Source: Azolla pinnata (taxonomy: Eukaryota > Streptophyta > Polypodiopsida > Salviniales > Salviniaceae). From it: a stretch of 57,284 nt of DNA. The notes beneath the pieces were generated by a model. The model was not told where the DNA came from. It was given only the letters and a program-made list of their open reading frames with translations, and did not search any database. A program made the position numbers and the translations under genes. Where the stretch lies: contig JBBBWG010028655.1 of assembly GCA_037176905.1 (NCBI GenBank), positions 1 through 57,284 on the forward strand, read 5' to 3'. Shown one piece after another: positions 49,859 through 57,284 of the stretch (positions within the stretch are counted from its first letter, which is position 1; every line of letters begins with the position of its first letter).

Positions 49859-52800
49859 TCAGCTGGTTCCATTGCTCTTCGGATCCAACCCGAAAAGCTT
49901 CTCCAGCAACATCTCTGCCCAAGTTATATCACTCCTGGTGAAAGCATCAGGTATGTTAGATAAGAGCAGAATACAGCCCTTCTTTCCCTCCTGATTATAG
50001 GGTAGCACAAGCGAACAGGCTACTTCACCAAAGAGCGTCTTCAATCCTGCCGCATCTGAAATTTTCATTCCATTACAAGGAAATGTCATGATGTGGAGAT
50101 CAACAAAATGCAATAGCACAAGGAGCCACAGCCTAGGTCATGCATGCATGCATGCATGCATGCTGTGTGCCGATGAACAGTCGTGCACCGTGTAAGGGAA
50201 GGAATGCATCTTTGGAGCTGGTTATGACATGTGAAGAGGGGAATGCATATGATGATGATGATGATGATATTACCAGAGGTGGAAGGCATGTAGTAGTAGG
50301 AGGAAGAGGAGGAGGCTGATGCATTGCCGAGGAGGGAAGTCTTCTTCATCAACATTTCCTCGAGCCAGCACAACTCATTCCCCTCGAAGGTGATGATGTC
50401 CCAGTAGCCGCGGGCGCAAAGCATCCTTTCGCTCCACACTGCCTGCACACATCAATCACCCCATTATGGAATACATAATACAGCATGCAAGCAAAACCCA
50501 ATCCCTACATCAATCAGAAAGAACGAAAGAAAGAAATATTAATGCCTTGTTACTCCAACATGGCCCATGAGAAAGATATTAATGTCTCTGCTACTCCAAC
50601 ATGGGCCCATGAGACAAAATGCAAAGATTGTATGTGGCTCCTGTTAAATTTCTCGACCGTCTCCTCCGCGAGCTATTAACACACATTTTGTGATCATCTG
50701 TGGTAATATAGGACACCTATGGGCATGTGGATCCATCTCTCACCATCATTAAACGGTGGTTAAGCAAAACTAGAGCCCCTTTCTACCATTCTCCTCTCTT
50801 TATTTCTTATCTTTGCCTACAATTAGATTTAGACTCTAGCTGTTGGTATTAGAGCACCTTTTACTCTAGTTGTTTGTATGCCTTTTTGTTTTTCCCTTGT
50901 TTTTTACTTGTTTCTAATCTTGAGAGCATCTCATAGGGCTTGTGGCAACAATTTCAGACAAGCAAGGGAATAGAACTTCTCGATTTTCTAGCATGATCTT
51001 AAATGTCTAGTTTTTCATAATATATTACCAATTTTCTTTTGATTGAGAAATTGTGTGTCATCGTATGAAGGTGTTTCTGACGTGCTCACGACTGTTGCAG
51101 CGCCGCTTGCAACCTGTGGTTTTTGGGTTGACAGGCCTCATTAAAATCGTAGAAGGTTTAGGGCTTCATACATCTGTAATTTCTTTTCCAATCGAGCAGG
51201 CAGCCTTCCATGCCATCATGCTTGTTGTGGCCATCATCATTGCCATAACATTGTGGCTGGTTATCTTGCTCATCATCACTAACTATTCACATGCTGAAAT
51301 CATTGGTGTGTCATTGCCATGACAACCAAGTAGTGGTACAACAAGCACTACCATATACTAGGTAGCTAGGCGCTCCAGTTGAGTGCAGTTGGCACTATAG
51401 CCTTGGTAGGCAGTACAAGAGTGCTACACGGCCTAAATTGTGATTCATACATCACATTAAAAAGGTTAATCTAGATTCTTTTGATGACTATTATCATTCC
51501 ATGATGAAAAATCTAGACTCAGCTTTATTGTGTTATTATCGAGCAACCAATTGACATACAGGGTAGCAGAGATTCATACCTTCACAAGTGAACTTCGAAC
51601 ATAAGTCTTTAAGGAACTAAAACTACCTTGAGCATAACTTCCATAGATCAATCTCAATCTAATGGACAAATATAAGATTATTCATACATGTGAACACATT
51701 GTTCACTATGTTCGACAATGTGAACACCCCCTTTAAAGAGTTAGTATAATAGCATTGTCTTGTGCACCAACTCAAGCGATTGGGTACACACCAAATTAGG
51801 TTCTTCTCTTCTCTAAGTCCTGTTTTCTGCGCATCATCCTTACAATAGCTTCAGCCTCTCACATCCCTATTTCCTTAAAACTAGTATCAGAGCCAACTTC
51901 ACTTTCATCTGCTCTACTGCTGGGCTTTATTCAGATTTTGAATCTGCAGAAAACTCTTTAGATTTTCATCAGTTCTTTCAAATTTATAGCAGCCTTCCTG
52001 ACATTATTTTGCCCAGTTTATGAAGAAATTGGCTTTAGATTTTGCGAGCAATTGTATCCACTTCAATTGATGTAAAAAATCCCTTTCAGACCATCAGACT
52101 TGAGAGAAAATGTTTTGAGTTGTGAGAGAGCATATGCAGGGCATCCTCTTTTCTAAAATATTGTCAAGATGCTCTAGTAGAAATGAAACCGGAGAGTGGA
52201 AGATGATGTATGAACCACTCTGAATAAGAAGCCATTATATATTAAAATGATCGTTTTTTTTAGATCCTCCTTGATGTACTACCCATAAAGTGTGGGGGGA
52301 ACTGAAGACCAGTTACGAGGATACCGCTCCTATGAATCAAGTACATTTGACGAGAAAACTTGTCAATATGCAGCTAGATACGTGGAAGGTGCAATAAAGT
52401 ATCTATTTTTATTCACAATTACTCTCTCCCAACAAGATTTAGGCTTTTAACAACAAATTTAAAGCTATCTTCTTGCTTTAGATGGTGTGCTGGGTTCTAC
52501 TCTCAACAGATATTATCACTGAAAGTCTTGGCAAATCTCAACATGAGCATTGCATGCAGCTAGTGGGAATTACCTGAGTGTTCAAATCGGACCTTGTTAA
52601 GTGTAAAGGGTTGTAGTTCACAAATTAGGTAATTCTTCATATATGTGAACACATTGTTTCACTTGGGCAGGACACCGTTATCCATTATCTTTTATTACAA
52701 TTCGTTCAAGATTCCGAAAATTGTTGTCTATGTCTTTGCTAAAAATTAGTTTTAGGCTCTTAACGATCATCGTCCATGCTGACGAGGCGATGAAGGCATG

Positions 52801-53937
52801 CAAAGATGACAGAAATACAACATGAACAATGAATTACGAACGCGAGAAAAGAGAACACAAATCAAGCAAGAGACAACAGCTCAAGAGCATACCAGAGATG
52901 TAGCTTTGGTATTCTTTAATAAAGCATAAGAAGCCCAAGCAAGGTCTTGTTTCTCTTGTGGCGACAAGTCCTTCTCCAGAACAAAAACCTGTCTGCTGCT
53001 TTTCGGAGCGATTTGAGCAGCGCTCGATGCCTTCCCCTGCAAAAAAACAACCAAATAAAACACCATTCAGCATCGCTGCTGCATACCGCAACAACAAAAT
53101 CCCTGCCAGCATATATCATACACTGACATCTTGCTTCATCAAAGCACTCGGTACTGAGATTACACCGAACAAAAAGATCCACACACCGATTCCCGACCCG
53201 AGTACAAGGTAAGAGGAATCATACATTCAGAACTCGACCTATTGAAGGAAGATTGATGCAGACCATAGCGCTGCAGAGACCCACAACCTCCGACCTCTAG
53301 CAGCAAGAACATGATCACCAGAGAATGAGTAAAGAGCTTGTGCTTCGTGGGCTCATATAAAGTGTAATCTTCAACCGAGGAACACAAACGATGAGGAAGA
53401 TATGGTGTCTCACTCACCCATTGAGCCGGAGTGATGGTGGAATCTGTGGACAGGAAATGATTGAGGAGAATCAGGGCGGCCACGGATATGCCGATGACCC
53501 AGGGCAAATCAGCATCATCGAAACCCTGGATACCTGCGCATGCCAAAAACATCATCGCCTGCTGAGCTTCTCATTCAAAAGAGCGTGATGAAGGGTAAGC
53601 AGTAACGTGTACGATTCACAGATGGAGAGAGAGAGAGAGAGAGAAACGGGGAGGAACCCAAAGTGAAGCGGAACACAGAAACATCTACAGTGGAAGTGGA
53701 AGGAGCATCTTGTTGGGGAGGAGAGGCTCGCAGCCGAAGTGCAGAAGGATGACGAGGAATGGGCGGAGTGGCTGAAGAAGAAGCAGTGCAGGAGGAGGAG
53801 GAGAAATCGAAAGGAGAAGGAGGTCTGCTGCTGCTGCTGAGGAGGCGACGACGACGACGACGACGACGACGATGATGATGATGCCAAAGGCTCGAGGTCG
53901 TCGTCAGTGAACAACAAAGGAAAGAAGAAGAAGCCAT
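49859..53937 (-). CDS. CCB2: Chloroplast cytochrome b6f haem-attachment factor, CCB2/CCB4 family, 6 exons, 325 aa
   Basis: CCB2 and CCB4 are thylakoid proteins of system IV, which attaches haem c(i) to cytochrome b6. Exons in transcript order: 53937-53658, 53533-53418, 53296-53225, 53036-52893, 50442-50274, 50055-49859 (978 nt, in phase). Residues 1-75 are Ser/Arg/His-rich, like a transit peptide, with His4Arg9 at 19-31. FRFTLGIQGFDDADLPWVIG (89-108) leads into a first membrane helix (about 105-121, ISVAALILLNHFL), then STITPAQWRSEVVGL and a second hydrophobic stretch (138-155). The stromal part has VFVLEKDLSPQEKQDLAWAS, LCARGYWD and a C-terminal block CSLVLPYN-EGKKGCILLLSN. The order RFTLGI, LLLNHF, TPAQ-RSE-GL, QEDLAW-like, RGYW matches CCB2 better than CCB4, from memory of the family. 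Intron 4 is 2.45 kb with transposon traces. Confidence 0.8.
50443..52892 (-). other. Large intron 4 of the CCB2-like gene
   Basis: Holds AT-rich sequence with retroelement traces: a primer-binding-site-like sequence at 51882-51894, and a palindrome GTGAACA-CAT-TGTTCAC at 51690-51706 that recurs, slightly changed, at about 52643-52660. A plus-strand frame of 89 codons at 51053-51322 is hydrophobic and unrecognised. Confidence 0.55.
51882..51894 (+). other. Possible primer-binding site of an LTR retroelement
   Basis: TAGTATCAGAGCC matches the initiator-Met tRNA primer site (TGGTATCAGAGC) except for one base. It suggests an LTR ended just upstream, but LTR ends were not found. Confidence 0.4.
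53622..53645. repeat. (GA)n microsatellite in intron 1 of the CCB2-like gene
   Basis: About eleven GA units on the plus strand, close to the exon 1 donor. Confidence 0.9.
53845..53883 (-). repeat. Trinucleotide repeat inside the transit-peptide coding sequence
   Basis: CAT and CGT codon runs (ATG/ACG triplets on the plus strand) encode His4Arg9, residues 19-31 of the CCB2-like protein. Confidence 0.9.
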
Positions 53938-54069
53938 GTTTACAGTATATGTATGAACTAATGTATGACCTTTTGGAGAAGAAGAAGGAAGAAGACGAAA
54001 GGAAGAAGAAGAAGGAAGAAGAAGCGCATAGAAATAAATAGCTTAAACATTTTGTAGAGTATCTCAAAC

Positions 54070-54820
54070 TAGTGTCTGAAATGCTTTTTTTGATATATTT
54101 TGGACAGATCTTTTTGAAGTGTGTATATATATTGTAATTTGTTAGCTTTTATATAACTAATAGAAAGGCATTTCTTTTGGCAAAAGAAGAATGAAGAGTA
54201 AGAAGCGCAGCACCGTACGATGATGGTTTTCATCCGAATCACACTTTTTGTTTCATCATTTCTCTTAAAGAATTGTATAATATTTAAAGTTATTGCATAG
54301 TGTCTTAAATGTTTTTGATATATTTTGGGTAAATCTTTTTGAAATATATGCATATTGTAATGTATAAGAAACGTAAGTAGATGTAAGCAAGATCAATACT
54401 ATGTAACATATATAAGATGTAGATCAGACGTTGGCAGAATTCTATTAGATAGGAGCCGGAATAGCCTGCCCTTGTACTTAGATACATCCCTCTTTATAGG
54501 CAATTCTTTGGTTGTTACTTCCAAGAACCTATTCGGTTATTCGCTGTTATCTGGCCATCCACATTTGGCCAGGTCACTTTGTTAGTTGCCTAGCTGTTAT
54601 CTGGCCATCTATATTTGGCCGTTCACACTTGGCCATTACTTTCAGTTTGACCCTCTACAATATAAAGATTGTAATTTGTTAGCATTTTATATAACTAGTG
54701 AAAAGGTATTTCTTTTGGGAAAAAAAGAAGAAGAAACATATGATGATGGTTTCTTAACCTAATGGATGTCTAGGCTTTATCATCCAAACCACCACTTTTT
54801 GTTTGAATCCTTTCTCTTAA
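54070..54820. repeat. Diverged duplications upstream of the CCB2-like gene
   Basis: 54129-54275 and 54667-54820 share ATTGTAATTTGTTAGC, TTTTATATAACTA, AAGG-ATTTCTTTTGG, GATGATGGTTT, CACTTTTTGTTT and CTTTCTCTTAAAGAA in order. In addition 54071-54136 and 54299-54355 share GTGTCT-AAATG, TTTTGATATATTTTGG and ATCTTTTTGAA. Between them TGTTATCTGGCCATC-A-ATTTGGCC occurs twice (about 54545 and 54596). Confidence 0.7.
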
Positions 54821-55121
54821 AGAAGTCCCCTCTCGATTTGGAACAAATAAGAGAGAACAAATATACATAGATTGATAGATTTTATTATTGGCCAATGAGA
54901 CTAAAAACATTACATTTTATGTGATATATTTGGATGTCAGTAGCGACTCTCGATACTCAAGAATTTTACTAATGAACGTTGCAATTGAGAGTGCACAATG
55001 AGATTGTGAGAGTAATGTGTATAGGCATTGAGTTTGGTTGAAGATTGTGGAAAGCACATAGAGAGAGTATGTGTGTGTATGTGGAAGAGGAAGTAGCATT
55101 GCTATAGAGTGATGAGTGTAA

Positions 55122-55203
55122 AGCCACCATTGAAAAACCACAGCCATCATTCATGTCCACAGAGCCACCATTGAAAAACCACAGCCATCATTCATGTCCA
55201 CTT
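55122..55203. repeat. 41 bp tandem duplication
   Basis: Units starting AGCCACCATTGAAAAACCAC at 55122 and 55163 are identical over at least 39 bases. Recent. Confidence 0.93.
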
Positions 55204-55889
55204 CTTTTTCACCTTTAAATCCATTGCAAATTGAGATTTTAGACATATTCTTTATATGTTTGTGGAGAAATGCCTTCAATGTTGATCAAGAAACAATCAA
55301 GAAAGGGGGATTGGGATTTCAAGTTGAGAAGATTGCTTACATAATGCAAGTAGAGAATGAAGCTGGTACATACTCAACCAAGATGAGGTGTCGGTCAAGA
55401 ATACTAATGATATTTCACTACCATTAGTGATATATATCTAACAATTTATCGTGAGAAAATGATATGACATATACTCAGCATGAGGAAAGTACTATATGAC
55501 AAATTCATGGAGAATGAGTTGTGAGTTAAATTTCAAGTTACAAGTTTAAGGTTAATTTGACTATAAATGGGTTGGAAAAAAAAAATCTAAAAGCAATATT
55601 GGTGACTTGGTCCTAGAGACCGCCAAATGCGGGGAGGGGGTGTGACCTCATGCTTGCCCAGGGTTTATGCACAAAGAGGGCAGAAAGAGGAGAAGTGATA
55701 AAGATTGCAAGAAGAAAAAATATCAGACTGCAAGGTTTAGGGTTTTCCCGTTGTTGCGAAGATTCGACAAGGATATGTGAACTCGAGACAAGATCTCGAG
55801 ACCTTCGACTAGAGGATATCAAATTTTGTATAATTAAGATTAAAAAAAATATTATTTTGAAATGCAAAATTTAGACTGCTTTCATTAAT
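55204..55889. other. Intergenic sequence, no gene seen
   Basis: Short frames only; nothing recognised. Confidence 0.5.
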
Positions 55890-56910
55890 AAAGAGAAGAG
55901 ATTACAATCAATCCCAATTTCGAGATTATAAAAGTTTGGGTTTGGTGAGATCATTAGATTAGGGTTTTTGAGAGTTTAGGGTTTTGAGAGATTCAATTTG
56001 GTTTAACATTATTGTTTGATAGATTTGAGATTAGGATTTTTAGGAGATGGATTTGAGATTCTAGGGTTTTGAATTCAAGAGAATGGATTTCGGATTATGG
56101 TTTTCGAGAGTCTCAATACGCCTCAAAAATATTTGGGTACTTATGGTGTTTTAAGGTTAGGGTTCTGAGACATACGTTTGGCTAAGTGAATTAGGGTTTT
56201 ATTCCCCCGTCGATCTGCATGTCCCACTAGAAGATCTTTGCACTTGCGTGAAAGAAATGCCAATTTACATGGTTTCCACGGTCGAATAATCACACCTGTC
56301 CAAACATCCATTCAAATACAACTGAGTGAAATAGCTTCTAAACATCCATCCTAGTACTAGTGAATGTGAATGCATCCAGACTCAGCCCGGTTAAGTTCAA
56401 CATAAACACAATTTCTACTCATGCATAGAGAGTCATCTTAAATTAAGATATATATATATATATATTATGAATATATCTATGTTTAAATATTGTTGTCCCT
56501 TCTAAACATCCATCCTAGTACGAGTGAATGTGAATACATTCAAACCCAACCCGGTTAAGTTTAGTATAAACACAGTTTCTACTCATGCATAGAGAGTCGT
56601 CTTAAATTAAGATATGTATATGCATAAAAAATCATCTTAAATTAACATTGTGTTTATGTTTTAAATCTTGTTATATCCGAAATCATCCTGCTCACGTGGG
56701 ATATCTCACTTTTATGTTTCCCCATCTTCTCCAGCTTCATACACACATAAGTTCATACGTAGTTATCCCTTTCATGTGTGGTAAAATGCATGTTGAAGCT
56801 ATTGAGAACCTCTATCTTTTCGTACCAAATAAATGAATTAGCCTAAAATATTTATTTTATTGTATTTCAATACGTGTGTGAACAATCACATTACACCGTG
56901 TTACATACAC
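55890..56910 (+). repeat. Relic of a dispersed repeat, copy B (copy A at 780-1440)
   Basis: Same ordered blocks as copy A (see 780-1440), with the TTAGGGTTT/GAGAG part at 55895-56010 and the GTAAAATGC-GAAGCT-GTACCAA part at 56780-56830. The middle is longer than in copy A and contains the tandem duplication at 56335-56620. Confidence 0.55.
56335..56620. repeat. Direct duplication, 164 bp period
   Basis: 56335-56456 and 56499-56620 share CTTCTAAACATCCATCCTAG, GAGTGAATGTGAAT, CCCGGTTAAGTT and CATGCATAGAGAGTC with few changes. An AT-rich spacer separates them, and a third scrap (ATCATCTTAAATTAA) is at about 56630-56645. Confidence 0.85.
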
Positions 56911-57284
56911 CAACTTGAATGTCCATCTGATAGGTAGATAACAAGCAATGTTAAAGGCTAAGGAGCCCTAGTGGTAGCAAGTCTCTTAAGAACAAATACA
57001 AAATAAAAAACATTAATGCTTAATCTATTTACTTCATTGGATTTTAATAAATGGATTTTAACTTCTTTTGCGATACTACTTTTCACAAAAATTAGGATAG
57101 ACTACACACTGGTTTCACAAACTATTGATTAATTTTAGAAAGATGTAGCAAAGGGGTAAAACATGTTATAATTCACCTAATATTTTGGAAATGCGTCACA
57201 AAAGAAGGTGGATTTCTTTCAGTACACGGTTAAGTTAGGGAGACATATTTTAGCCTCTCAACGGAATGTGTTGTTTCTTGCTTC
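56911..57284. other. AT-rich sequence at the right edge
   Basis: Nothing recognised. Confidence 0.5.

Overview
The window is nuclear DNA of a land plant. It holds four complete intron-rich protein genes set in AT-rich sequence full of decayed retrotransposons and simple repeats. The plant call rests on three genes: a plant-type villin, a MAP70 (a plant-specific microtubule protein) and a chloroplast cytochrome b6f assembly factor of the CCB2/CCB4 family. The lineage below land plant is not settled by what I can see. A moss or other seedless plant is possible but is only a guess from style.

Layout. 1-4.2 kb: relic of a dispersed repeat, a broken Ty3/gypsy integrase on the minus strand, a CA/ACAT microsatellite and a roughly 51-54 bp minisatellite ending about 80 bp before a start codon. 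4.25-10.2 kb (+): mitochondrial carrier, 9 coding exons, 308 residues. 10.2-16 kb: intergenic, with an LTR-like promoter carrying three copies of a seven-unit heat-shock element and a broken Ty1/copia pol. 16.0-27.5 kb (-): villin, 22 coding exons, 903 residues, with a probable 5'UTR exon near 29 kb. 29.4-40 kb: a graveyard of Ty3/gypsy pieces on the plus strand (LTR promoters, gag-like, protease, RT, integrase) plus copia-like remains. 40.2-41.4 kb: a TG/ATGC-rich array with GAA, CTT and GTC runs. 42.7-46.4 kb (+): MAP70, 11 coding exons, 622 residues. 48.3-49.6 kb: gypsy gag/protease relic (-). 49.9-53.9 kb (-): CCB2-like chloroplast protein, 6 exons, 325 residues. 54-57 kb: short duplications and a second copy of the dispersed repeat seen at the left end.

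The genes form two tail-to-tail pairs (carrier/villin and MAP70/CCB2-like). I see no joint pathway: villin and MAP70 are both cytoskeletal (actin and microtubule), the other two serve mitochondrion and chloroplast. Exon models were built by hand from splice sites and protein-family continuity. All four keep reading phase throughout, which is strong internal support. Transcript ends and 5'UTR introns are inferred only.

The observation I rate highest is the triplicated heat-shock-element array upstream of a TATA box in a retrotransposon-like leader (12.5-13.2 kb). Its architecture resembles that of heat-activated LTR elements.
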